A stretch of DNA of 8,190 nt, taken from UBA5436 sp964346085 (lineage in GTDB: Bacteria > Bacillota > Clostridia > Saccharofermentanales > DTU023). The notes under the pieces are model-generated. The model made no database searches. It had not been told where the DNA came from and was given only the letters and a program-made list of their open reading frames with translations. The DNA is taken from the NCBI GenBank assembly GCA_964346085.1, contig CAYFSZ010000065.1, positions 1 to 8,190 on the forward strand, in the 5' to 3' direction. This document shows, one piece after another, positions 1 to 6,580 of the stretch. The position numbers and the translations under genes are program-made. Numbering within the stretch: the stretch's first letter is position 1; each line of letters begins with the position of its first letter.

Positions 1-7
1 AAAGGAG
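1..7 (+). promoter_or_regulatory. Ribosome binding site of the dehydrogenase gene
   Basis: AAAGGAG ends 6 nt before the ATG at 14. This is a near-ideal Shine-Dalgarno sequence and fixes the start. The promoter lies upstream of the window. Confidence 0.85.
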
Positions 8-13
8 TATTTT

Positions 14-964
14 ATGAGAAAAGTTGGTAAAAAAATCGCTGTTATTGGTGCAGGTAATGTTGGTGCAAGTATTGCATATGTTATGTCCATCAAAAACACA
101 TGCAGAGAATTAGTTTTGATTGATGTTGATAGACAAAAAGCAGAAGGCGAAGCGATGGATATTATTCATGGTTTACCTTTCTTAAATCGTATGAACATTT
201 ATGCTGGTGATTTTTCGGATATTCAAGGCTGCGATATTATTGTTATGTCAGCAGGTGCTGGCCGTAAACCAGGTGAAACTAGATTGGATTTAGCCCAAAA
301 AAATGTACGCATTGCAAAATCTGTAACAGAAGAAATTAACAAATATTATGACGGTGGTATTATCCTCGTTGTAGCAAACCCAGTTGATGTTTTAACATAT
401 CACATCACAAAATGGACAAATCTTCCAAAAGGAAAAGTTGTTGGTTCCGGTACTGTTTTAGACGGTGTTCGTTTACGTACTTTATTAGGAAAAAAATTCA
501 ACATTGATTTAAAAAATATCCATGCCTATACATTGGGTGAACATGGTGATAGCCAATTCCCATCATGGAGCTTCAGCAAAATTGCAGGATTCTCTGTCGA
601 TGAATATTGTGAAAAAACAGGTATCGAATTCACTGAAGAAGAACGTGAAGAAATGGCTTTACAAGCAAAAACTGCTGGTGCTGAAATCATTAAACGCAAA
701 GGTGCAACTTTCTATGGTATAGCTGTTGCAACAAATGCTTTATGCGAAAGTATTTTACAAGATGAAAACACAATCAGAACCGTTGGTAGTGTTTTAGATG
801 GCGAATACGGATTATCCGATGTTGTTGTCAATGTACCTTCAATCGTTGGTGACCGTGGTGTTGAACAAATATTGGAAGTTGACTTACCAGAAGATGAATT
901 GGAAAAATTAAGAAAATCTGCTGAAAGTGTTAAAGCTGTTATTGACGCTACAAAAGATATATAA
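14..964 (+). CDS. ldh: L-lactate dehydrogenase-like NAD-dependent 2-hydroxyacid dehydrogenase (LDH/MDH superfamily)
   Basis: This is a 316-aa cytosolic enzyme, full length for the family. It is expected to reduce pyruvate to L-lactate with NADH, regenerating NAD+ in fermentation. The Rossmann glycine motif GAGNVG is at residues 12-17, and Asp37 at the end of the second beta strand indicates NAD rather than NADP. By family alignment the catalytic residues are Arg90 (LDH Arg109), Asp150 (Asp168), Arg153 (Arg171) and His177 (His195, in GEHGDS). Thr232 in KGATFYG matches LDH Thr246. The oddity is the specificity loop, AGAGRKPGETR: Arg84 stands where classical LDHs have Gln102, and Arg there is the malate dehydrogenase state. 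The rest of the loop (PGETRLDL) is LDH-like. I infer an LDH-like subgroup, but malate dehydrogenase activity cannot be excluded. Codons are strongly biased to A/T endings, consistent with high expression. No convincing terminator follows. Confidence 0.9.
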   Translation: MRKVGKKIAVIGAGNVGASIAYVMSIKNTCRELVLIDVDRQKAEGEAMDIIHGLPFLNRMNIYAGDFSDIQGCDIIVMSAGAGRKPGETRLDLAQKNVRIAKSVTEEINKYYDGGIILVVANPVDVLTYHITKWTNLPKGKVVGSGTVLDGVRLRTLLGKKFNIDLKNIHAYTLGEHGDSQFPSWSFSKIAGFSVDEYCEKTGIEFTEEEREEMALQAKTAGAEIIKRKGATFYGIAVATNALCESILQDENTIRTVGSVLDGEYGLSDVVVNVPSIVGDRGVEQILEVDLPEDELEKLRKSAESVKAVIDATKDI

Positions 965-987
965 TTAAAGTCAATTTTAGATCGACT

Positions 988-1015
988 TTTACATCGATTA
1001 GGAAGAGCAGATAAT
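988..1015 (+). promoter_or_regulatory. Possible sigma-A type promoter between the dehydrogenase and the membrane protein gene
   Basis: TTTACA (988-993) and GATAAT (1010-1015) each match the -35 and -10 consensus at five of six positions, with a 16-nt spacer. In A+T-rich DNA such matches arise by chance. If real, transcription would begin near 1022, downstream of the most likely start codon (1011-1014). That conflicts with the preferred start, so either this promoter or that start is wrong. Confidence 0.22.
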
Positions 1016-1769
1016 TTATACAAATCGTCCTAAAAGAGCAAATGAAATAGATATTCTAAGAGGGTTATGTATCCTAGGTATGATGTGGCATCATCTGATG
1101 TATGATGTCCGATACATCTTTCACTACGATGCATTTGAGTTCTTTGAAAGCTTTACTTTTCAAGAAATCATACACCCTCTTATTTTAATTGGTTTTTTTA
1201 TGGCTGCGGGAATCAGTCAGAGTTTTTCACGAAATAATTTGCAGCGCTTCAAAAAAATCGGTGGAATCGCATTACTGCTGACAGTAGTGACGACTCTCAT
1301 CTCATATATTCTTCGAATGGAGCTTTATATCATCTGGCAAATTTTGCATAGCATAGCTTTTTGTATATTAATTACATATTTTGTCCAGAAACTGACATCG
1401 CGTCGGATTAAGTTTTCGCTGCTCATGGTTATTAGTGTATTGCTGATTTTTGTCATTCCGAGGATTATCTTACATTATGATTTAGCTCATAATGGACCAA
1501 GTATTTTGATGCCATTCGGTATTGGTTATTTGCGCCCAGAAGTTCCGTCTATGCTCGATTATGTTCCTGTCGTGCCGCTTGGAGGATTTTTCTTTATCGG
1601 TGTTTTATTGGGAGAAATCCTATATCCGAATCGCAAAATAAGTCGGGAATTGTTTATGAGTTCAATTTGGAAACCATTGCTTTATTTAGGTAAAAAATCC
1701 TTATGGGTTTATGCAATTCATCAACCTGTTTTTATTTTTATTATTTGGCTTGTCGGGAGATTTATATAA
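1014..1769 (+). CDS. DUF1624 / heparan-alpha-glucosaminide N-acetyltransferase-like membrane protein, non-ATG start
   Basis: This is a multi-pass membrane protein of about 251 aa, family DUF1624 (HGSNAT catalytic-domain-like). The family is thought to move acyl groups across the membrane onto sugars; the substrate here is unknown. Family landmarks in order are the N-terminal EIDILRGL followed by MMWHH with its conserved His pair, GISQSFSRNNLQRFKK between helices, ILHSIAF, a PLGGFFFIGVLLGE helix and the C-terminal GKKSLWVYAIHQPVF helix. The frame is open only from 1002 (TAG at 999-1001) and its first ATG is at 1080. Starting there would delete EIDILRGL, which begins nearly every family member. 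No ATG, GTG or TTG lies between 1002 and 1080. AGGAAG (1000-1005) sits 5 nt before ATA 1011 and 8 nt before ATT 1014. I place the start at ATT 1014; ATA 1011 is equally possible, or the start codon has been mutated. The stop directly abuts hemZ. Confidence 0.75.
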   Translation: MYTNRPKRANEIDILRGLCILGMMWHHLMYDVRYIFHYDAFEFFESFTFQEIIHPLILIGFFMAAGISQSFSRNNLQRFKKIGGIALLLTVVTTLISYILRMELYIIWQILHSIAFCILITYFVQKLTSRRIKFSLLMVISVLLIFVIPRIILHYDLAHNGPSILMPFGIGYLRPEVPSMLDYVPVVPLGGFFFIGVLLGEILYPNRKISRELFMSSIWKPLLYLGKKSLWVYAIHQPVFIFIIWLVGRFI

Positions 1770-3257
1770 ATGAAAATTATTTGTCAAAACCATCAAGAAA
1801 TGCAAAATATCTCAGATGTTCTTCGCTTATATTTTGTTGAGATAGAAGAAGGGGATTGTTCGATTGATGTGCTTGATGAAACTGAGTTGAATCAACATGC
1901 AACGATTGTCAGTTCCATTGATAGAGAAATTTCGATTGAAGAAATGCGTAATCAAGAAAACGATGATCAAGTTCTTGTCAAAACCTATGTTGAAAATGGT
2001 GATTTATTCATCGAAAATTCGGTTGTGACTTCTGCCGTAAGAAGAGAAGTTAAACGCCAAATGTATTATATCATCAGCGAAATGCTGGACTTAAAGTATC
2101 CTTGGGGTTCATTGACGGGAATTAGGCCAACGCAAATTGGCTATCGTTCTTATTTGGCGCATGATGGTGACTTTACATCTGCGAAATTAGATTTGATGAA
2201 TAATTGGTTTGTCAGTGAAGAAAAAGCTTCAATATGTTTAGAAACGGCGATTGCAGAAATGAAAATCATTGACACTTGTGATGAGGAACTCCCGATGCTA
2301 TATATTGGAATTCCATTCTGCCGCACACGATGTGCGTATTGTAGCTTTATCACACGTGACGCCACTGCTAAGACGGCTAATCTTGATTTATATGTAGAAG
2401 CTTTGATTCAAGAGATAAAGCAATTGTCTGATTTTTTTAGAGAAAAAGGCAAGGTATTTCAAGCTATTTACGTAGGTGGCGGAACACCAACGGCTCTGCC
2501 TGATGATGAGTTCTTACGATTAATGGAAAGTATTCGTGATGATATTCCAAAAACTATTGACTGTGAATTGACGGTTGAAGCAGGTCGCCCCGACTCGATT
2601 ACACGTACTAAATTAGAGGCGATTAATCTTTTGCCAGATGTACGCATTTGTATCAATCCTCAAACGATGCATGATCGTACGCTTGAGTTGATTGGTCGTG
2701 ACCATACAGTGGAGCAGGTTTATGATTCTTTTGAAATCGCTCGTGAACTTGGTTTTCATTCAATTAATATGGACTTGATTTTAGGGTTACCACAGGAAAG
2801 TCCTGAAGATTTTCTGGATTCTTTAGAGAAAATTCTGGAGCTTGATCCAGAGAGCATTACTTTGCATACCATGGCTTTGAAAAAATCAGCCTATTTGAAA
2901 CTAAATTACAATGAAGAATATATGTCACTTCGTTTTCCAGATGATGCTTTAGCTGCAGCGTTTTCTGAAGCCGTTTCTATTTTGAAGGATCGCGGTTATG
3001 AACCATACTACATGTATCGCCAAAAAAATGTGCGAGCGGGACTAGAAAATATTGGCTTTGCAAAGCGAGGACATGCTTGTGCTTATAATGTTGGGATGAT
3101 GAGTGATTTAATTTCTGTTGTTGGACTTGGCAGTGGTTCGAGTACAAAAATCGTACAAGGTACTCGTGTTGATCGCTTACATAATCCAAAAGATTTAATC
3201 AGTTATTCTGAACGAATCGAAGAAATTACCAAGAAAAAAATTGAGTTTTTTGAATAG
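1770..3257 (+). CDS. hemZ: HemZ-type radical SAM protein (oxygen-independent coproporphyrinogen III oxidase-like)
   Basis: The 495-aa protein is close to the length of Bacillus subtilis HemZ (about 500). The radical SAM cluster motif is Cys184-x3-Cys188-x2-Cys191 (FCRTRCAYC), which binds a 4Fe-4S cluster and S-adenosylmethionine. GGGTP (236-240) is the SAM-binding glycine motif. HemZ-specific landmarks are WGSLTGIRPT (112-121) in the N-terminal domain, LTVEAGRPDSIT (267-278), INPQTM (295-300), NMDLILGLP (333-341), YYMYRQKN (413-420) and LENIGFAKRG (425-434). Family annotation is coproporphyrinogen III to protoporphyrinogen IX conversion without oxygen. Many HemZ and HemW relatives lack shown oxidase activity, and no other heme gene is visible here, so the reaction is uncertain while the family is not. 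The ATG follows the preceding TAA with no gap, and GGGAG (1755-1759) inside the upstream gene is its ribosome binding site, so translational coupling is likely. No intrinsic terminator follows on this strand. Confidence 0.9.
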   Translation: MKIICQNHQEMQNISDVLRLYFVEIEEGDCSIDVLDETELNQHATIVSSIDREISIEEMRNQENDDQVLVKTYVENGDLFIENSVVTSAVRREVKRQMYYIISEMLDLKYPWGSLTGIRPTQIGYRSYLAHDGDFTSAKLDLMNNWFVSEEKASICLETAIAEMKIIDTCDEELPMLYIGIPFCRTRCAYCSFITRDATAKTANLDLYVEALIQEIKQLSDFFREKGKVFQAIYVGGGTPTALPDDEFLRLMESIRDDIPKTIDCELTVEAGRPDSITRTKLEAINLLPDVRICINPQTMHDRTLELIGRDHTVEQVYDSFEIARELGFHSINMDLILGLPQESPEDFLDSLEKILELDPESITLHTMALKKSAYLKLNYNEEYMSLRFPDDALAAAFSEAVSILKDRGYEPYYMYRQKNVRAGLENIGFAKRGHACAYNVGMMSDLISVVGLGSGSSTKIVQGTRVDRLHNPKDLISYSERIEEITKKKIEFFE

Positions 3258-3300
3258 CTTAGAGTGTTATCGTTGATTGCTTGTAGTTTGGTTGTTTGTT

Positions 3301-3698
3301 ATGTAGCAGGGATCTACATGAAAGGACGGAATGCGTGGGTTTTCCGAATATTCCGTGCCTAGCGAATTGCTGCGAGGGACGGAAATTCAAGGTTTGTGGT
3401 TCTAAGCCGTAAATCATAATATAGCAAAAAGCTACATAAATGGACGGAAATCGACGTACATCAGCAATAAGCCGTACTTCAGGAATGTAGCAAATTGCTA
3501 CATATGGGGACGGAATCTCGAGGTGCAAAGCTCTAAGCCGTACTTTAGGATGTAGCAAAAAGCTACATGAGTGGACGGAATCTCGAGGTGCAAAGCTCTA
3601 AGCCGTACTTTAGGATGTAGCAAAAAGCTACATGAGTGGACGGAAATGCGAGACATTCTGCAATAAGCCGTACTTTGCGATGTAGAAAATTGCTACAT
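3301..3698. repeat. Array of about 65-bp modular palindromic repeats
   Basis: The gene-free 508 bp between the convergent hemZ and aminopeptidase genes is filled by this array. A unit reads GGACGGAA, a 19-nt variable core, AAGCCGTACTT, 4-5 nt, the palindrome ATGTAGCAAAAAGCTACAT, then 4-5 nt. Palindromes start at 3301, 3357 (degenerate), 3420, 3485, 3550, 3615 and 3680; the last five are exactly 65 bp apart. GGACGG starts at 3324, 3377, 3442, 3508, 3573 and 3638. The AAGCCGTACTT arm is at 3469, 3535, 3600 and 3665, with diverged versions near 3350 and 3404. The palindrome can fold with a 6-8 bp stem, and ACGG/CCGT can pair around the core, so a transcript would alternate two hairpin types. Copies nearest hemZ are most diverged and the middle ones most alike. 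I do not recognise a named family. No cas gene or open reading frame explains it. Possible roles are a repeat family, a protein-binding array or a structured RNA. Confidence 0.9.
3508..3637. repeat. Perfect 65-bp tandem duplication inside the array
   Basis: Positions 3508-3572 and 3573-3637 are identical, including the otherwise variable core. With the next GGACGGAA, identity at a 65-bp offset holds for 73 consecutive positions and breaks at 3507/3572 and 3581/3646. This points to recent duplication by slippage or unequal recombination. Confidence 0.95.
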
Positions 3699-3738
3699 AT
3701 AAAACCCGGCAGTTAAAATTATCTTCAACTGCCGGGTT
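3699..3738 (-). terminator. Rho-independent terminator of the dinB-aminopeptidase unit
   Basis: AACCCGGCAGTT (3703-3714) and AACTGCCGGGTT (3727-3738) form a perfect 12-bp GC-rich stem with a 12-nt loop. On the minus strand the stem runs into TTTTATAT, giving the U-tract, and begins 27 nt after the aminopeptidase stop. On the plus strand the stem is followed by CCTGTAAT, with no U-tract, so it is not a good terminator for hemZ. Confidence 0.92.
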
Positions 3739-3765
3739 CCTGTAATATATAGCATTCTCCAAAAA

Positions 3766-5214
3766 CTAATCTTCGCTATGACATTCTTCCATTGGATTCA
3801 ATAAATTCACCAAAGTTTTCACGTGAATACCGGTAGCGCGTTCAGGTAAGTACTCTTTTGCCTTACTCAAATAGGCTGTTCCTGCAATATCCATGTGAAC
3901 CCATGGAATTTCCTTATCTGCCAAGAAAAATCCAACAAACTGCCCAGCACTAACAGTGCCTGCTAAACGGCCACCAGTATTACAGATATCTGCTACCTTC
4001 GACTTATTATTTTCAGCGATTTTTTTATCATTTGGTAATTGCCAAATTTTCTCATCGGCCAAATCAGCTGCATTTTGTAATTCAGCAAAGAAATCTTGAT
4101 TATTTGTGATAATGCCTGAATATTCATCACCTAAAGCAACAACGCAAGCACCAGTTAATGTAGCAAGGTCAATCACTCGATCAACTTTCAAGCGATCAGT
4201 CGCATAGAAAATCGCATCGGCTAAAGTCAAACGACCTTCAGCATCTGTGTTCCCAATTTCGATACTTTTTCCTGATAAGGAAGAAATCACTTCACCAACT
4301 TTGAATGAAGAACCGGAAATCATATTTTCACAAGCTGCAACGACGCCGTACACATTTGATTTTGCTTTTAGTTTTGCTAAAGCATAAATGCTGCCAATGA
4401 CGGTACCGGAACCTCCCATATCGCAATGCATGGTCGACATGCCTTGTGAAGTTTTAATGGAATATCCACCACTATCATAAGTGACGCCTTTTCCGACTAA
4501 GCCCGTGAATTCTGCAGAATCAGGATTGCCTTGATATTTCATGACGATAAAACGAGGCTCTTTTGCGGAACCTTGCGAAACAGCGAGCAACGCTTTCATA
4601 CCGATTTCTTCAATTTGTTTTTTGTCAAAAATCTCGATCTCAACACCTAATGGTGATAATGTTTCCTCAACGATTTGTGCTAAACTTTCAGGATAAATGT
4701 CACCAGCTGTTTTGTTGACTAAATCACGAGTGAAGAAAACACCTTCCATGATTGTTTGGATGCGATTGAATCCTTTTTCCATCAATTCTTGCGGTCCATG
4801 TTCTGGTGTATAGTTTACGGTTAAATCAGAAGATTCGCTTTTTTCAGATAGATAAAAATCGAATTTGTATTCTGCTTGCATCATACCTTCAGCGAGAGCC
4901 ATCATCATTTTGCGATTGCAAAATTCATTGATCGCAGGGAATTGAATTTCTAGCTCTGATAAATGATTTGCTTTTGCGGTTTTTGCTAATTGAAAACCAG
5001 CAAGTCGTAAAGTGTGCAAATCGATATCTTCTTTTTTGCCAAGAGAAAGATACAATGTTCCCGCTTCATCTTTCACAGGCAAATAATATGCATTTAATTT
5101 TTCTGAAGAAAAACTAGTGTGATCGGCAAGCCAAACTAGATTATCTGACTTGTCATCTGCGAATACGACTTTAACAGGCGTTCCTCCTGTTTGATAAAAA
5201 TTGAAATGTAACAT
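3766..5214 (-). CDS. Leucyl aminopeptidase family protein (peptidase family M17)
   Basis: This is a 482-aa cytosolic two-metal aminopeptidase that removes N-terminal residues from peptides, usually as a hexamer. The C-terminal catalytic domain (about 160-482) is complete. The metal ligands by family alignment are Lys242, Asp247, Asp265, Asp324 and Glu326. The catalytic residues are Lys254 (in GGYSIK) and Arg328. The M17 signature NTDAEGRL is at 322-329. GGYSIK and DMGGSG are closer to the PepB wording of these motifs than to classical PepA (GGISIK), so I leave out a gene symbol. The N-terminal domain (1 to about 150) is divergent, as is usual for M17. AAAGGA (5227-5222) lies 7 nt before the ATG and supports the start. 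The gene is 34 nt downstream of dinB on the same strand and is followed by a strong terminator, so the two are probably cotranscribed. Confidence 0.92.
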   Translation of the reverse strand: MLHFNFYQTGGTPVKVVFADDKSDNLVWLADHTSFSSEKLNAYYLPVKDEAGTLYLSLGKKEDIDLHTLRLAGFQLAKTAKANHLSELEIQFPAINEFCNRKMMMALAEGMMQAEYKFDFYLSEKSESSDLTVNYTPEHGPQELMEKGFNRIQTIMEGVFFTRDLVNKTAGDIYPESLAQIVEETLSPLGVEIEIFDKKQIEEIGMKALLAVSQGSAKEPRFIVMKYQGNPDSAEFTGLVGKGVTYDSGGYSIKTSQGMSTMHCDMGGSGTVIGSIYALAKLKAKSNVYGVVAACENMISGSSFKVGEVISSLSGKSIEIGNTDAEGRLTLADAIFYATDRLKVDRVIDLATLTGACVVALGDEYSGIITNNQDFFAELQNAADLADEKIWQLPNDKKIAENNKSKVADICNTGGRLAGTVSAGQFVGFFLADKEIPWVHMDIAGTAYLSKAKEYLPERATGIHVKTLVNLLNPMEECHSED

Positions 5215-5230
5215 TTAATATTCCTTTCTT

Positions 5231-5248
5231 TTGATCGTCTATGATCAA
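5231..5248 (-). repeat. Short inverted repeat between dinB and the aminopeptidase gene
   Basis: TTGATC, a 6-nt spacer, then GATCAA form a perfect 6-bp stem that fills the gap between the dinB stop codon (5251-5249) and the aminopeptidase ribosome binding site (5227-5222). The stem is weak, with two G-C pairs, and has no U-tract. It could influence coupling or RNA processing, or be chance. Confidence 0.35.
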
Positions 5249-6490
5249 TTATTTTTTCTTTTGTTTAAAACCCAACTGTAAGGAAGGGTGTGAGATATCT
5301 TGATTAATCGATTGAATAATTTTTTCTAAATCTTTGGCTTTTTGTTGGTTCTCTTGTGCTTTGATTAACGCTTCACGTGCAGGTTCTTCTTGCCAATCAT
5401 GCAAAGATACTTGTGTAAAGGTTTCAGATTTTTCTGTTAAATGATTCGCTGTGATAGTGAGTAATCGAATCGGCGTGACTTGATCCCACAGCTCTTGCAG
5501 AAGCACGATGGATGTTTCGAAAATAGAATCAGTATCGTCGAGAGGAGAGGATAGAGTCATTTGTCTAGAGCTCACTTGAAAATCAAACGACTTCATTTGT
5601 ACTTGCAAAACACCAGCCACTTTATTTGCTTTTCTGAGACGGCGACTGACTTCTTCAGCTAAAGGACGAAGCCCTTCTCTAATCTGCTCCCAATCCGTTA
5701 AATCGGTTTGAAACGTCGTGCCATTTCCAATTGATTTTGCTTCTTCTAATTCGTCGAATCTAGGAACCGGATTATGGTCGATTCCACGTGCATAATCACT
5801 TAAAGTTTTTCCAAGTTTGCCTAAATAATTGACTAAAAAGGTTTGATCCATCGCTGCAATTTCGCCAATCGTATTGATGTTAAGGCGTCTTAATTTTTGC
5901 TCAGTAACCTTGCCCACATACATTAAATTAGAAATATCCAATGGCCAAACTTTTGTATTAACATCGTCCTGCATGATGATGGTAGTTGCATCAGGTTTCT
6001 TTAAGTCACTTCCCAATTTAGCAAAAATCTTATTGTAAGAAACACCGACCGAAATGGTGACGCCGATTTCATTTCGAATGCGTTCGCGGATTTGATCGGC
6101 TAGCGCGAGAGGTGAATCAGCAAATTGCATCCAAGTTTGACTCACATCCAGAAAACTTTCATCAATACTAAATGGCTCAACATAATCAGTGTACTCAAGA
6201 TAAATTGAATTTATTTCCCTTGAATACTTTTTATATAAATCATGATGTGGTTTCACACAGATTAAATCAGGGCATTTGCGCTTTGCCTCGTTGATAGTTT
6301 CAGCAGTCACAACACCTGCGGCTTTTGCCAAATCATTTTTTGCCAATATAATTCCGTGACGATTTTCGGGGTTTCCGGCTACAGCCATCGGAATATTTCG
6401 TAAAGAAGGATCGAGCAGTATTTCAACGGATGCGAAATAACCATTGCAATCGCAATGCAAAATGACTGGATTTGTTTGGATCATTGGCAT
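5249..6490 (-). CDS. dinB: DNA polymerase IV (Y-family translesion polymerase)
   Basis: This is a 413-aa error-prone polymerase that extends past damaged template bases. Catalytic carboxylates are Asp14 (LHCDCN) and Asp110-Glu111 (SIDES). Phe19 in GYFASVE is the steric gate that excludes ribonucleotides. Asn16 replaces the second Asp of the usual DMD motif; I recall this from a Firmicutes subgroup, and that residue is not one of the three metal-binding carboxylates. SVGVSYNKIFAKLGSDLKKP (148-167) is the conserved palm segment, a helix-hairpin-helix thumb follows at about 190-213, and the little-finger domain covers about 250-360. QLGF (405-408) near the lysine-rich C-terminus fits a sliding-clamp binding motif. 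GGGA (6504-6501) lies 10 nt before the first ATG; a second in-frame ATG at 6484 is 16 nt away and less likely. It is the first gene of a two-gene minus-strand unit and shares a 90-bp divergent region with the fructokinase. No clear LexA site is visible. Confidence 0.93.
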   Translation of the reverse strand: MPMIQTNPVILHCDCNGYFASVEILLDPSLRNIPMAVAGNPENRHGIILAKNDLAKAAGVVTAETINEAKRKCPDLICVKPHHDLYKKYSREINSIYLEYTDYVEPFSIDESFLDVSQTWMQFADSPLALADQIRERIRNEIGVTISVGVSYNKIFAKLGSDLKKPDATTIIMQDDVNTKVWPLDISNLMYVGKVTEQKLRRLNINTIGEIAAMDQTFLVNYLGKLGKTLSDYARGIDHNPVPRFDELEEAKSIGNGTTFQTDLTDWEQIREGLRPLAEEVSRRLRKANKVAGVLQVQMKSFDFQVSSRQMTLSSPLDDTDSIFETSIVLLQELWDQVTPIRLLTITANHLTEKSETFTQVSLHDWQEEPAREALIKAQENQQKAKDLEKIIQSINQDISHPSLQLGFKQKKK

Positions 6491-6580
6491 TTTGAAATGG
6501 TCCCTTCTTTGCTTAATTTCTTAAGTATAGTAAAATTTTAACATATAAAAAATTTGCATTCGACAAGTAGAGGAGAAACT
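6491..6580. promoter_or_regulatory. Divergent promoter region of dinB and fructokinase
   Basis: Two head-to-head genes leave 90 bp that should contain both promoters. On the plus strand TTGCTT (6509-6514), a 16-nt spacer and TAAAAT (6531-6536) is a candidate for fructokinase. On the minus strand TATACT (6529-6524) is a good -10 for dinB, but its -35 is only an A/T run near 6552-6547. The candidates overlap, so the promoters may interfere. Individual boxes are uncertain. Confidence 0.4.
6570..6575 (+). promoter_or_regulatory. Ribosome binding site fixing the fructokinase start
   Basis: GAGGAG lies 5 nt before ATG 6581. This selects that start over an in-frame TTG at 6554, which has no ribosome binding site and would add nine residues unlike the family N-terminus. 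Confidence 0.85.

Noticed and set aside
967..990. Terminator after the dehydrogenase gene
   Set aside because: AAAGTC and GACTTT could pair, but with an 11-nt loop, only two G-C pairs and no proper U-tract. Too weak to call.
965..1033. Extension of the dehydrogenase by stop-codon read-through
   Set aside because: The frame stays open for 22 codons after the TAA, but the dehydrogenase is already full length and the extension resembles nothing I know.
3259..3558. 99-aa minus-strand open reading frame
   Set aside because: It lies wholly in the repeat array, and its translation only echoes the repeats (YVAICYI and YVAFCYI). It has no family resemblance and no convincing ribosome binding site.
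3324..3675. CRISPR array
   Set aside because: The variable segments are only 19 nt, the constant parts vary in their internal loops and linkers, one core is exactly duplicated, and no cas gene is present in the window.
3703..3738. Bidirectional terminator also serving hemZ
   Set aside because: The stem is symmetric, but the plus-strand 3' side continues CCTGTAAT without a U-tract, and it lies about 450 bp past the hemZ stop.
6554..6580. Upstream TTG start for the fructokinase
   Set aside because: There is no ribosome binding site before it, the extra nine residues do not fit the family, and ATG 6581 has GAGGAG at ideal spacing.
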